Origin: Cherax quadricarinatus
Lineage: Eukaryota > Arthropoda > Malacostraca > Decapoda > Parastacidae
DNA: 64,000 bases
Assembly (NCBI RefSeq): GCF_038502225.1
Contig: NC_091312.1
Location: forward strand, 28,113,190-28,177,189
Direction: 5' to 3'
Shown here one piece after another: positions 46,101 to 60,480 of the stretch. The position numbers and the translations under genes were made by a program. How positions within the stretch are numbered: the stretch's first letter is position 1; every line of letters starts with the position of its first letter. The notes under the pieces were generated by a model. That model saw only the letters and a program-made list of their open reading frames with translations. It did not search any database and was not told where the DNA came from.

Positions 46101-49100
46101 CTGAAGAGTGTGTCACCCAGTGTACTGAAGAGTATGCCACCCAGTGTACTGAAGAGTATGCCACCCAGTGTACTGAAGAGTATGCCACCCAGTGTACTGA
46201 AGAGTATGTCACCCAGTGTACTGAAGAGTATGCCACCCAGTGTACTGAAGAGTATGCCACCCAGTGTACTGAAGAGTATGTCACCCAGTGTACTGAAGAG
46301 TATGCCACCCAGTGTACTGAAGAGTATGCCACCCAGTGTACTGAAGAGTATGTCACCCAGTGTACTGAAGAGTATGCCACCCAGTGTACTGAAGAGTATG
46401 CCACCCAGTGTACAGAAGAGTGTGCCACCCAGTGTACTGAAGAGTATGTCACCCAGTGTACTGAAGAGTATGCCACCCAGTGTACTGAAGAGTATGCCAC
46501 CCAGTGTACTGAAGAGTATGTCACCCAGTGTACTGAAGAGTATGTCACCCAGTGTACTGAAGAGTATGCCACCCAGTGTACTGAAGAGTATGCCACCCAG
46601 TGTACCGAAGAGTATGTCACCCAGTGTGCTGAACAGTATGCCACCCAGTGTACTGAAGAGTATGCCACCCAGTGTACCGAAGAGTGTGCCACCCAGAGTA
46701 CCGATGAGTGTGTCACCCAGTGTTCTGAAGAGTATGTCACCCAGTGTACCGAAGAGTATGTCACCCAGTGTACCGAAGAGTGTGCCACCCAGTATACCGA
46801 AGAGTGTGCCACCCAGTGTACCGAAGAGTGTGCCACCCAGTGTACCGAAGAGTATGTCACCCAGTGTACTGAAGAGTATGCCACCCAGTGTACTGAAGAG
46901 TACATCACCCAGTGTACTGACGAGCATGCCACCCAGTGTACCGAAGAGTGTGCCACCCAGTGTACCGAAGAGTATGTCACCCAGTGTACTGAAGAGTGTG
47001 TCACCCAGTGTACTGAAGAGTATGCCACCCAGTGTGCTGAAGAGTATGCCACCCAGTGTACTGAAGAGTATGCCACCCAGTGTACTGAAGATTATGTCAC
47101 CCAGTGTACTAAAGAGTATGTCACCCAGTGTACTGAAGAGTATGCCACCCAGTGTACTGAAGAGTATGTCACCCAGTGTACTGAAGAGTATGCCACCCAG
47201 TGTACTGAAGAGTATGCCACCCAGTGTACTGAAGAGTATGTCACCCAGTGTACTGAAGAGTATGCCACCCAGTGTACTGAAGAGTATGCCACCCAGTGTA
47301 CTGAAGAGTAAGCCACCCAGTGTACTGAAGAGTATGCCACCCAGTGTACTGAAGAGTATGCCACCCAGTGTACCGAAGAGTATGTCAGCCAGTGTACTGA
47401 AGAGTATGCCACCCAGTGTACTGAAGAGTATGCCACCCAGTGTACTGAAGAGTATGCCACCCAGTGTACCGAAGAGTATGTCAGCCAGTGTACTGAAGAG
47501 TATGCCACCCAGTGTACTGAAGAGTATGCCACCCAGTGTACTGAAGAGTATGCCACCCAGTGTACTGAAGAGTATGCCACCCAGTGTACCGAAGAGTATG
47601 TCAGCCAGTGTACTGATGAGTACCCAGAGTACTGAAGAGTATGCCACCCAGTGTACTGAAGAGTATGCCACCCAGTGTACTGAAGAGTATGCCACCCAGT
47701 GTACTGAAGAGTATGCCACCCAGTGTACTGAAGAGTATGCCACCCAGTGTACTGAAGAGTATGCCACCCAGTGTACTGAAGAGTATGCCACCCAGTGTAC
47801 TGAAGAGTATGCCACCCAGTGTACTGAAGAGTATGCCACCCAGTGTACTGAAGAGTGTGCCACCCAGTGTACTGAAGAGTATGTACTGAAGAGTATGCAC
47901 CCAGTGTACTGAAGAGTATGCCACCCAGTGTACTGAAGAGTATGCTGAAGAGTATGACACCCAGTGTACTGAAGAGTATGCCACCCAGTGTACTGAAGAT
48001 TATGCCACCCAGTGTACTGAAGAGTATGCCACCCAGTGTACTGAAGAGTATGCCACCCAGTGTACTGAAGAGTATGCCACCCAGTGTACTGAAGAGTATG
48101 CCACCCAGTGTACTGAAGAGTATGCCACCCAGTGTACTGAAGAGTATGCCACCCAGTGTACTGAAGAGTATGCCACCCAGTGTACTGAAGAGTATGCCAC
48201 CCAGTGTACTGAAGAGTATGCCACCCAGTGTACTGAAGAGTATGCCACCCAGTGTACTGAAGAGTATGCCACCCAGTGTACTGAAGAGTATGTCACCCAG
48301 TGTACTGAAGAGTATGCCACCCAGTGTACTGAAGAGTATGCCACCCAGTGTACTGAAGAGTATGCCACCCAGTGTACTGAAGAGTATGCCACCCAGTGTA
48401 CTGAAGAGTATGCCACCCAGTGTACTGAAGAGTATGCCACCCAGTGTACTGAAGAGTATGCCACCCAGTGTACTGAAGAGTATGCCACCCAGTGTACTGA
48501 AGAGTATGTCACCCAGTGTACTGAAGAGTATGCCACCCAGTGTACTGAAGAGTATGCCACCCAGTGTACTGAAGAGTATGCCACCCAGTGTACTGAAGAG
48601 TATGTACTGAAGAGTATGTCACCCAGTGTACTGAAGAGTATGCCACCCAGTGTACTGAAGAGTATGCCACCCAGTGTACTGAAGAGTATGCCACCCAGTG
48701 TACTGAAGAGTATGCCACCCAGTGTACTGAAGAGTATGCCACCCAGTGTACTGACGAGTACCCAGTGTACTGAAGAGTATGCCACCCAGTGTACTGAAGA
48801 GTATGTCACCCAGTGTACTGAAGAGTATGCCACCCAGTGTACTGAAGAGTATGCCACCCAGTGTACTGAAGAGTGTGCCACCCAGTGTACTGAAGAGTAT
48901 GCCACCCAGTGTACTGAAGAGTATGTCACCCAGTGTACTGAAGAGTGTGTCACCCAGTGTACTGAAGATTATGTCACCCAGTGTACTGAAGAGTATGCCA
49001 CCCAGTGTACTGAAGAGTATGCCACCCAGTGTACTGAAGATTATGTCACCCAGTGTACTGAAGAGTGTGTCACCCAGTGTACTGAAGAGTATGCCACCCA

Positions 49101-52063
49101 GTGTACTGAAGATTATGTCACCCAGTGTACTGAAGAGTGTGTCACCCAGTGTACTGAAGATTATGTCACCCAGTGTACTGAAGAGTATGCCACCCAGTGT
49201 ACTGAAGAGTATGCCACCCAGTGTACTGAAGATTATGTCACCCAGTGTACTGAAGAGTGTGTCACCCAGTGTACTGAACAGTATGCCACCCAGTGTGCTG
49301 AAGAGTGTGTCACCCAGTGTACTGAAGAGTATGCCACCCAGTGTGCTGAAGAGTATGCCACCCAGTGTACTGAAGAGTATGCCACCCAGTGTACTGAAGA
49401 GTATGCCACCCAGTGTGCTGAGGAGTATGCCACCCAGTGTACTGAAGAGTATGCCACCCAGTGTACTGAAGAGTATGCCACCCAGTGTACTGAAGAGTAT
49501 GCCACCCAGTGTACCGAAGAGTATGTCAGCCAGTGTACTGAAGAGTATGCCACCCAGTGTACTGAAGAATATGCCACCCAGTGTACTGAAGAGTATGCCA
49601 CCCAGTGTACTGAAGAGTATGCCACCCAGTGTACCGAAGAGTATGTCAGCCAGTGTACTGAAGAGTATGCCACCCAGAGTACTGAAGAGAATGCCACCCA
49701 GTGTACTGAAGAGTATGCCACCCAGTGTACTGAAGAGCATGCCACCCAGTGTACTGAAGAGTATGCCACCCAGTGTACTGAAGAGTATGCCACCCAGTGT
49801 ACTGAAGAGTATGCCACCCAGTGTACTGAAGAGTGTGCCACCCAGTGTACTGAAGAGTATGCCACCCAGTGTACTGAAGAGTATGCCACCCAGTGTACTG
49901 AAGAGTATGCCACCCAGTGTACTGAAGAGTATGCCACCCAGTGTACTGAAGAGTATGCCACCCAGTGTACTGAAGAGTATGCCACCCAGTGTACTGAAGA
50001 GTATGCCACCCAGTGTACTGAAGAGTATGCCACCCAGTGTACTGAAGAGTATGCCACCCAGTGTACTGAAGAGTATGCCACCCAGTGTACTGAAGAGTAT
50101 GCCACCCAGTGTACTGAAGAGTATGCCACCCAGTGTACTGAAGAGTATGCCACCCAGTGTACTGAAGAGTATGCCACCCAGTGTACTGAAGAGTATGCCA
50201 CCCAGTGTGCTGAAGAGTATGCCACCCAGTGTACTGAAGAGTATGCCACCCAGTGTACTGAAGAGTATGCCACCCAGTGTACTGAAGAGTATGCCACCCA
50301 GTGTACTGAAGAGTATGCCACCCAGTGTACTGAAGAGTATGCCACCCAGTGTACTGAAGAGTATGCCACCCAGTGTACTGAAGAGTATGCCACCCAGTGT
50401 ACTGAAGAGTATGCCACCCAGTGTACTGAAGAGTATGCCACCCAGTGTACTGAAGAGTATGCCACCCAGTGTACTGAAGAGTATGCCACCCAGTGTACTG
50501 AAGAGTATGCCACCCAGTGTACTGAAGAGTATGCCACCCAGTGTACTGAAGAGTATGCCACCCAGTGTACTGAAGAGTATGCCACCCAGTGTACTGAAGA
50601 GTATGCCACCCAGTGTACTGAAGAGTATGCCACCCAGTGTACTGAAGAGTATGCCACCCAGTGTACTGAAGAGTATGCCACCCAGTGTACTGAAGAGTAT
50701 GCCACCCAGTGTACTGAAGAGTATGCCACCCAGTGTACTGAAGAGTATGCCACCCAGTGTACTGAAGAGTATGCCACCCAGTGTACTGAAGAGTATGCCA
50801 CCCAGTGTACTGAAGAGTATGCCACCCAGTGTACTGAAGAGTATGTCCCCAGTGTACTGAAGAGTATGCCACCCAGTGTACTGAAGAGTATGCCACCCAG
50901 TGTACTGAAGAGTATGTCACCCAGTGTACTGAAGAGTATGCCACCCAGTGTACTGAAGAGTATGCCACCCAGTGTACTGAAGAGTATGCCACCCAGTGTA
51001 CTGAAGAGTATGTGTACTGAAGAGTATGCCACCCAGTGTACTGAAGAGTATGCCAGTGTACTGAAGAGTATGCCACCCAGTGTACTGAAGAGTATGCCAC
51101 CCAGTGTACTGAAGAGTGTGCCACCCAGTGTACTGAAGAGTATGCCACCCAGTGTACTGAAGAGTATGTCACCCAGTGTACTGAAGAGTATGCCACCCAG
51201 TGTACTGAAGAGTATGCCACCCAGTGTACTGAAGAGTATGCCACCCAGTGTACTGAAGATTATGTCAGCCAGTGTACTGAAGAGTATGTCACCCAGTGTA
51301 CTGAAGAGTATGTCACCCAGTGTACTGAAGATTATGTCAGCCAGTGTACTGAAGAGTATGCCACCCAGTGTACTGAAGAGTATGTCACCCAGTGTACTGA
51401 AGAGTATGCCACCCAGTGTACTGAAGAGTATGCCACCCAGTGTACTGAAGAGTATGCCACCCAGTGTACTGAAGAGTATGCCACCCAGTGTACTGAAGAG
51501 TATGCCACCCAGTGTACTGAAGAGTATGCCTCCCAGTGTACTGAAGAGTGTGCCACCCAGTGTACTGAAGAGTATGCCACCCAGTGTACTGAAGAGTATG
51601 CCACCCAGTGTACTGAAGAGTATGCCACCCAGTGTACTGAAGAGTATGCCACCCAGTGTACTGAAGAGTATGCCACCCAGTGTACTGAAGAGTATGCCTC
51701 CCAGTGTACTGAAGAGTGTGCCACCCAGTGTACTGAAGAGTATGCCACCCAGTGTACTGAAGAGTATGCCACCCAGTGTACTGAAGAGTATGCCACCCAG
51801 TGTGCTGAAGAGTATGCCACCCAGTGTACTGAAGAGTATGCCACCCAGTGTACTGAAGAGTATGCCACCCAGTGTACTGAAGAGTATGCCACCCAGTGTA
51901 CTGAAGAGTTTGCCACCCAGTGTACTGAAGAGTATGCCACCCAGTGTACTGAAGAGTATGCCACCCAGTGTACTGAAGAGTATGCCACCCAGTGTACTGA
52001 AGAGTATGCCACCCAGTGTGCTGAAGAGTATGCCACCCAGTGTACTGAAGAGTATGCCACCCA
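43165..52063. repeat. 24-bp minisatellite array, about 370 copies
   Basis: The 24-bp unit contains TATGCCACCCAGTGTACTGA plus AGAG. Variants TGTGCC, TATGTC, ACCGAA and GATTAT mark sub-blocks. Plus frames read A-T-Q-C-T-E-E-Y and P-P-S-V-L-K-S-M; the third has a stop in every unit. All three minus frames are open in the consensus. Irregular units or a nonsense change occur near 43939, 44816, 45190, 45367, 47310, 47625, 47882, 47944, 48602, 48752, 50847, 51013 and 51052. The segment 43980-44230 recurs at about 46775-47025 (offset 2795 bp). The right-central part (49740-50845) is nearly uniform, the left end more variable. Confidence 0.98.
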
Positions 52064-52425
52064 CGCCTTTCCCCACATATTTAATCTGCAATCCTTCAAA
52101 ATGCGTCTCCAGAAATAGTAAATATTTCGAATTTTTGTGTTCTTGGGTGTCGCAGGTTTCCGTGCTGTAAGTTGAGAATATTTAATTTGATCAAGTCCCA
52201 GCGCTGGTGTATTTTATCTAGTTGAGTGAGTCATTGTTAATGGGCCGTGTAGTGACAATTTACCCATTCTAAAATGAGTACCGTAGTGGTGTACATTCAC
52301 GAACTTGAGGAGTTTTCTGACTGGCTTCAAGTTTTCATTCAGCACTTGTGTATTGTACATAAGGGAAGGTGTGGATTGTTATTGGGGTTTTCAAGTAGAA
52401 ATTTGTCAGTTATATTACAAAATTG

Positions 52426-52426
<1 letters not shown>
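52064..52426. other. unique sequence right of the array
   Basis: No repeat or gene recognised. The array-derived plus frame ends at 52170. Confidence 0.5.
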
Positions 52427-52928
<502 letters not shown>

Positions 52929-52933
<5 letters not shown>

Positions 52934-53539
52934 GAGAGAGAGAACATATATACACACATGATTTTTGTGTGGACTGCAAGGGGACAAAAATTTGCAAGCC
53001 CATTGCTCGATCGACCTTATTTATGGCAACTTCAGTAATACGGACTCAGACCCGTTGGCAAGGGAAAGAGCTGTTGGGCTTTTCCCCCTCGAGAAAAATA
53101 TGATGAAAAAATGAAATAAAATACATGAAATGGCTTAAATAATATCCTTTATCAAGACCTTTATTAGATAATTCTAACCTAAGGAAAAAAAATACGGACT
53201 AAAAAAGCTAGAGAAAGTATAAATAAAAATAATTTGAACTTGAGAAGTATTCACAATTTGAGGCTGTAATGCCACAGACGTAAACAGCTGTTCTTATTAC
53301 CAGGATCTTCTCCCACTGGTGTTTCACTCCAGGTGACAGACCTAAGTACTTCTCTGTATCATGATGAAGACTGAGTATCAAGTTGAGTCCATGACAAGAC
53401 GGTAGACAGGTGAAATGCAATCAGTTCCTTCTTAAAATATGATGGTTGGCTAAGGGTCTGAAGCTATTTTCCAGGTTGCACAAATACCTCTGGAAATACA
53501 CAAGTTTCTTGGCTATCTGATGAGTACTTCCAGGACAAC
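52929..53539. other. unrecognised sequence with split minus ORF
   Basis: A minus frame from ATG at 53610-53612 runs to a TGA at 53421-53423 and is open again for 70 codons to 53208. The two parts total about 133 codons with one in-frame stop. No domain was recognised; a decayed coding piece or a chance frame are both possible. Confidence 0.35.
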
Positions 53540-53615
53540 ATAACTGCATGTACACTGTGCCGGTACATACGGCACGTACCCTTTCCCATCCAGCTCTCTT
53601 CTTGATAACCAACCC

Positions 53616-54191
53616 ATGAACCGAGGACTGGGAGGACAGGGCAAAAGGTTAATAAAGACAGCTGAAGGAAAAGGCATAAAACACTATTTCACTAACTGGA
53701 GACTTCAATACATAGCAGAATATCCCAGTGAAACAAGAAGATCACAACACTTATGCGAATTACAGGAATGTACAGCTGAAGTGAGGAAGCGAAAGATAAC
53801 TCCATCAAAAACAAAGAAAACTGAGAAGATAGGAAAAAAAAAGAAACACGGCAAACCGCAAAGCATAGGAGAATTAAATAATTCCCCCTCAATAGATAGC
53901 GCCACATACTACCCTTCCCGAAGAACTGAAGACCCGTTTAGCCCTACCACAGTCATAGAATTCGTACAGAATACTGATTTTACCATTTTCCTTTACACCC
54001 GTCATGTACAGGATTGCAGTACTTTAGCAGCGGTCACCACCTTGAAACTATCGTGCACTGAGACTACTGCTACCTGCTCTCCGTCTACTACTAGTACTAC
54101 CTCCACCGCTACTATCACCACCACCATTACTACTTACTACCTTCAAGAATACCGCGCTATACGGAAACCTCACCTTACTTCTTTTATCTAA
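53616..54191 (+). CDS. hypothetical ORF, 191 codons
   Basis: ATG at 53616 to TAA; the frame is open back to a TAA near 53540, so a non-ATG upstream exon part is also possible. It is the longest ATG-started frame outside tandem repeats. Residues 1-60 are mixed (KHYFTNWRLQYIAEYPSETR), 60-80 are very Lys-rich (KKTEKIGKKKKHGK), and the C-terminal third is Thr/Ser-rich, partly from an ACT/ACC triplet stretch. There is no signal peptide or recognisable domain. The base before the ATG context is weak (C at -3). It may be a chance frame, a transposon relic or a lineage-specific gene. Confidence 0.2.
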   Translation: MNRGLGGQGKRLIKTAEGKGIKHYFTNWRLQYIAEYPSETRRSQHLCELQECTAEVRKRKITPSKTKKTEKIGKKKKHGKPQSIGELNNSPSIDSATYYPSRRTEDPFSPTTVIEFVQNTDFTIFLYTRHVQDCSTLAAVTTLKLSCTETTATCSPSTTSTTSTATITTTITTYYLQEYRAIRKPHLTSFI

Positions 54192-54734
54192 CTCTGTGTT
54201 GGTGCACTGTATTGTTTGTTGTAACATGACCAAGCTTCTTTTGAGCGTAACGAAACCACGGTAAATGTCATAACTTTCACATGTACCTTGACCCAACACC
54301 ATCGAAGTATAATTCCTTACAGTGAAGCTGAGCAACTTCAACCAATGTAACCACGCTACAGCAACCCCCTGTGAATTACTATAATATTTTGCATTAAACT
54401 AGTCTAATAAGTTTTGTATAAAAAAAATGCTCGCAAAAATCATTGGAGTTTATTATAGTTTACTGCTGTAATATGCACTCGAATGGAGCTCCCGAGCTGT
54501 TCCAGCTTCAGTTTGTAAAACTAAATAGGTGATCAGAGGAGCCTCTCCACGCTTGTCTTCCTCGTGTAATCAAGAGAGTATAACATTACTTGCCTCATAA
54601 TTCAGCATTAGTTAAACACGTATTTACTTCCATGTGCACAGGGGCTTGAGATCTTCCCCTCCACCTCGAGTTTAATGGGATTCTGAGAATGATTCTGGTT
54701 GGAGGAGATCGCGGGCATATGAGAAGACGGAGGT
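54192..54734. other. unrecognised sequence
   Basis: No repeat or domain recognised; an A-run at 54421-54427. Confidence 0.45.
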
Positions 54735-54815
54735 GAAGCACACACAGGAGCCAGGAGCTGAGTCTCGACCCCTGCAACCACAATTAGGTGAGTACAATTA
54801 GGTGAATACACACAC
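54735..54815 (+). mobile_element. CR1-like LINE tail fragment
   Basis: 'gccaggagctgagtctcgac' then 'attaggtgagtac' and 'attaggtgaatac' and a short CA run: the tail box in plus orientation. Confidence 0.7.
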
Positions 54816-55206
54816 ATACACAAGCTCTTCTGTAACTACGAACAAACAACCACAAACCGATTAGCTCACACCCACATTGACATACTAGGCTACATAATAC
54901 CACACAAGATTCTGCGGCATGAGGCGCTGTACCTGTCATTCATGCCAAGACGTGATGGAGGCTCCATCCGCCGTCCGCTAATCGCGGAGGCGGCCTCTGA
55001 TCAGATAGGCTGTTGGTGATCGCTCTGCAATACAAGACTCGAGGGACTACTAAAGACACAAGTGGTAATATCATATCTCAACTGCAGCTCCCAGAAGACA
55101 CCTCAGTATAGCCGCCACTGAGGGGAATGAATAGTGATAACAATTAGTACAGTGATTGTATCCTCCTGTGTTACAGGTGTGCGCTTGCTCATTCATTGAG
55201 ATCATC
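54816..55206. other. unrecognised sequence
   Basis: A GC-richer patch at 54950-55020 has 'ggaggcggcctctgatcaga', with the look of a LINE tail but not firmly assigned. Confidence 0.4.
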
Positions 55207-55268
55207 GCCGCCGCCGCCACCACCACCACCAACAGCAAGAATAACAACAACAACAACAACAACAACAC
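55207..55268. repeat. CCG/CCA/AAC triplet tract
   Basis: CGC and CAC triplets followed by about nine AAC triplets. Confidence 0.9.
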
Positions 55269-55332
55269 CAACACCTCGACTGCTGGTACAGTCGTCCAGA
55301 CCACCACCATCACCACCACCCTCTTTCCTCTC

Positions 55333-55512
55333 TTCTCCGTATTCTGGCCCCTCAAGGAAGGTTCCTTGATGTTGGTGAGGGGCTCTTGATTTAGAGAATT
55401 GGATCTGTGCTCCAGTTCCCCGAATTAAGCCTGAATGCCTTCCACATTGTATAATCCTCCGGGTTTAGCGCTTCTTGATTATAATAATAATAATAATAAT
55501 TCTCCGTATTCT
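55333..55512 (+). mobile_element. SINE with 13-bp target-site duplication
   Basis: TTCTCCGTATTCT occurs at 55333-55345 and again at 55500-55512. Between them, 154 bp begin 'ggcccctcaaggaaggttcc', carry 'gaattggatctgtgctccag' and 'cctccgggtttagcgcttct', and end in 'gattat' plus (AAT)n. A 3' end of the same family lies in inverse orientation at 56788. Confidence 0.85.
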
Positions 55513-55781
55513 CCTTCCTCACTTTTCTCTCCCTTCCCACGTCTTCCTTCTCGCTTCTCTCCCTTTCCTAATAACTTTGCATGTAAATAGACTTAGCAAG
55601 TTATTTTGGCGTACATCCTGTGACGGGCGACAAATTTTAAGGTTAATTTTGTTTACACTTGACGTCACAGGATGAACGCTCAGCATATTGGTAATCAAGC
55701 TTGTGGTGTGTCAGTGATTCTGTGGTGACCTCATCTGAGTACCTGCAAAACAATGTTTATTTAAAACATGATATTGGGCTA
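55513..55781. other. unique sequence with inverted repeat
   Basis: CATCCTGTGACG (55614-55625) and its complement (55663-55674) form a 12-bp stem; TGACGTCA lies at 55660-55667. Confidence 0.6.
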
Positions 55782-55832
55782 TTACTACTACTACAACAAC
55801 AACTACTAGTACTACTACTACTACTAGTAGTA

Positions 55833-55904
<72 letters not shown>
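55782..55904. repeat. CTA/GTA then (AAT)n microsatellites
   Basis: CTA triplets change to GTA at about 55826 and then to about 24 AAT triplets. Confidence 0.96.
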
Positions 55905-55905
<1 letters not shown>

Positions 55906-56456
55906 TCATGTGTATAAATTTAAAGTTTACATGAGAATTCTGAAGCATTCATACAATATTTTTTTGTAATATGTGTTCATAAGGTCTTTATATATCTGAC
56001 AATAAGAAATGGGTATAATTTTTGAAAGGGTGGAGGGGTAAGCTAGCGGAAGGCCTCCGTCAGATGACCGAAACCTCCAGTTGCGGGTCATCATATGACT
56101 AAGACACGCTCCAGGAAACACTTGTCCTGTTTCCCGACGGATCTAACCTGACCTATTAAACCCTGTTTCTTACTTTTTTTGGAAAACATTTTATTTACGT
56201 TACTCAGGTTAAGTTTGCTCAGACTGTTAACATAAATAATCACTTATTATAATATAACATCAATCTATGCGTTTAGTTGAAAAAAAAAACGGAGTATTTG
56301 ACCGGCAAAGTGGAGGACACAGCTGCTTGAGTCTAAGTAATATGTGGTCTTTGGAGTCCTGGCCTGGTGCGTGGTCTTCCAGAGTCCTGGTGCAGAGCAT
56401 GGATATTGTGTAAGTTGGTCTGGTATGTCGTCATGATGGAGCCCTGGTTTTGTAAG
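55905..56456. other. unrecognised sequence
   Basis: Mixed, no domain or repeat recognised; an A-run at 56279-56290. Confidence 0.45.
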
Positions 56457-56575
56457 TGGCTGTGGTTGTGGTGATGGTAGTGGTGGTGGTGGTAGTGACG
56501 GTGGTGGTGGTGGTAGTGATAGTGGTGATGGTAGTGATGGTGGAGATAGTAGTGGTGGTGGTGGTGGTGAGTCAG
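56457..56575. repeat. imperfect (GGT/GAT/AGT)n tract
   Basis: Triplets of the form GTG, GTA and GAT; the minus frames give His/Tyr or Pro/Leu runs. Confidence 0.9.
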
Positions 56576-56787
56576 GGTGATCCTGGTCTGGTAGGAGAGA
56601 TAAGCAGAACACCAGCTCGGTTTATGGCTATTGATTTTCCAGTTATTGCAGCTGGACCTTCCTAGGTTGGACGACCCATTTGTGCTCAACAGAGGGAGCT
56701 CAATTACACCCTTCTGCAAAAGAGAAATAGAGGAAGGAGAGAAAGAAGTTGGGGGAGCAGAGAAAAAGGCGAGTGGGATGGGAGGGT

Positions 56788-56847
56788 GGGCAAATTATTA
56801 TTATAATCAAAAAGAAACGCTAAACCACAAGGGCTATACAGCGCTAG
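56788..56847 (-). mobile_element. SINE 3' end fragment
   Basis: Reverse complement reads 'gtggtttagcgtttcttttt' then 'gattataataataa', the 3' end of the family at 55346. Only about 60 bp remain. Confidence 0.6.
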
Positions 56848-56857
56848 GGTGGGCAAA

Positions 56858-57398
<541 letters not shown>

Positions 57399-57624
57399 TT
57401 TCTCAACTAAAACCTGCTAAACCTGAAGTACAAGTAATTATGTTGAAAAAATAATGATTGTTATACAGAGGTCTGCAGTTTATTTTACAGGTATCGCAAA
57501 TGAAGAGGCTCGCATCAGTCTTGGCATCTTTGTTCATTAAACACACTGAAATTAAATTATTAATCCACACATCACTTCTTGATTTATTCATCGACACTCG
57601 TTCATTACGGCTTGAACTGAGTTC

Positions 57625-58775
<1,151 letters not shown>

Positions 58776-58787
58776 TGCGCATGCGCA
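58776..58787. promoter_or_regulatory. NRF-1-like palindrome
   Basis: TGCGCATGCGCA is an exact match to the palindromic NRF-1 consensus, in otherwise AT-rich DNA. A GTGAGT donor-like site lies at 59064-59069. A promoter with a short untranslated first exon would fit, but there is no other support. Confidence 0.3.
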
Positions 58788-59689
58788 AGAGACTCTTGGT
58801 TTTGTATTGGATACAACGTTAGTGTAATGGGAAGGAATTTTCGTGCTCTAGAGGTTAAAATTGGGCTGACACCTCTCAAATAGGAGGCGAAATTGTTGGA
58901 CATGCATTCCTGCATAACTTGAGATATCAGACGACTGGACAAGACAGCTCCAGGAACCTCAGATAAGCTCTCTAGATTTGTGTATAATTCTGGCCAGTGT
59001 TTTCATAAATTTAGTTAGTGAGGTTTTTCTGAGTATGATACAACTTAATATCCAGTCAAATTGGTGAGTGATATTAAGATATATTTTCCTTTGTTATGGA
59101 ATTGTGTATATATAACCATTTATTATTTTTAATATACAGTCCACAAATTTATATATTTACCAGTATTCCTGGTGTATGTATATTTCATTTAATTAATAGG
59201 TCCAGAGCAACTTGTGGTTATGACAGTGGTAGGTATCGAAGGGGGACATTTTTTGCGACCTAGGTGTCCCAAATTCCTACTTGTCTATGTAACATTGATA
59301 AATAATAATTATCTTTGTTATCATTTACTGTTATGTACATAATTAGTTACATTCAGATAAATGCAATTTTCCACAGTAGATATACACACTGGCTTATGAA
59401 ATTACAGTAACCGGCTTGGTATGTGATCTAATTATATGTATTCACTAAATGGTTTTAAATTTTTCTTCAAGAACTTTTGGTACAACTTTAAAAATTACGA
59501 ATATTTATGTATAAACGAAAACAGTAGTTATCTACTACTGTCTACTGTCTTATCATTGTCTCTACTGTGTCCCATTGCAAACACTTGATTCACACCTCCT
59601 CTTTTTCCCTTTTTAAATTCATTCTCTTCTTGTGCAGTCATGCTTTATCTTTCCTATAGTCGTCTCCATAACAATTCTGGCATACACTT
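58788..59689. other. AT-rich unique sequence
   Basis: No repeat or coding domain recognised. Confidence 0.5.
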
Positions 59690-59835
59690 TACCTGATTAC
59701 TCGGGCTGTGGTGCATACGTTGCTCTGCCTGCGGCTGGCACCACAATTAGGTCGATTAGACCAGCAGGTGGAAGGACTGGTCTGGGACCGCTCCGCAGGG
59801 GCAATGACCACTGAAACCTACTATAGGTAACCTAC
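59690..59835 (+). mobile_element. LINE tail fragment
   Basis: Carries 'gattactcgggctgtggtgc' and 'ggtctgggaccgctccgcag' wording as in the tails at 24930 and 62330, ending near 'gcaatgaccactgaaacc'. About 146 bp, no RT. Confidence 0.55.
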
Positions 59836-60149
59836 AAGCAGTCTGGTATGCTCAAAGTGTTTATTTGCCCCTAAGTTTTCCGCTCTCCGTTACATCTTTT
59901 TCCTCTGCACAAAGAGCTAATCGTGTTCTCAGTCCTTGAGCCCTTCCTTCCTTCATTCCCACACTGAATCGGTGCACCATCACTTTAAGTTTGAATGCAA
60001 TCCAACCTTAGTGCTTTCTCACTTTCAGCCTCCTGCTTTACTCTCGCTTTCGACTGCTATTTATCATCTACGATTAGCAATTTCTCCAAATAATTTCTTC
60101 GTTTTTTAAAGCACATTTACCTCCTTCCATAGAATCTTACCGCTGGTCT
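59836..60149. other. unrecognised pyrimidine-rich sequence
   Basis: No repeat or gene recognised. Confidence 0.5.
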
Positions 60150-60480
60150 GCCTCAGCCTATTGGTCGCCCACTAGAGATCTCGCTGACCACTCTAGACTA
60201 CACACCTTCCATCGAAGACAAGACATCTTTAATGACTCTTCTAGGCCTACTATAGACCCTCGACTGACCACTATGGATTACCACAGGATCTCATGTGACC
60301 GTTGGAGGTTACTACAAATCCTCTGTCGATCACAACGACCTACCCCTCCAAGTGGCCACTACAGACTCACCCTTGGCTTGCCACGGACCTCTCATTACTG
60401 CAGACTACCACAGACATCAGTCACAACGACTACCACGGAATATCAAGCACCACTGCAGGCAGTGCTTGAGGTTGCTGACC
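60150..60480. repeat. decayed tandem repeat of about 30 bp
   Basis: Phrases such as 'gaccactctagactac', 'gaccactatggattacc', 'ggccactacagactc' and 'ctgcagactaccacag' recur at 30-60 bp intervals with 'gacctc' or 'gatctc' between them. Plus frames through it show no domain. Confidence 0.6.

Noticed and set aside
43165..52063. CRISPR-like direct repeats
   Set aside because: The 24-bp repeats are contiguous with no unique spacers, and the genome is eukaryotic.
43107..52170. Frames of up to 1,184 codons encoding ATQCTEEY, PPSVLKSM, SSVHWVAY and similar repeats
   Set aside because: Shadows of the 24-bp array; readings switch frame wherever a unit is truncated, giving no stable protein.
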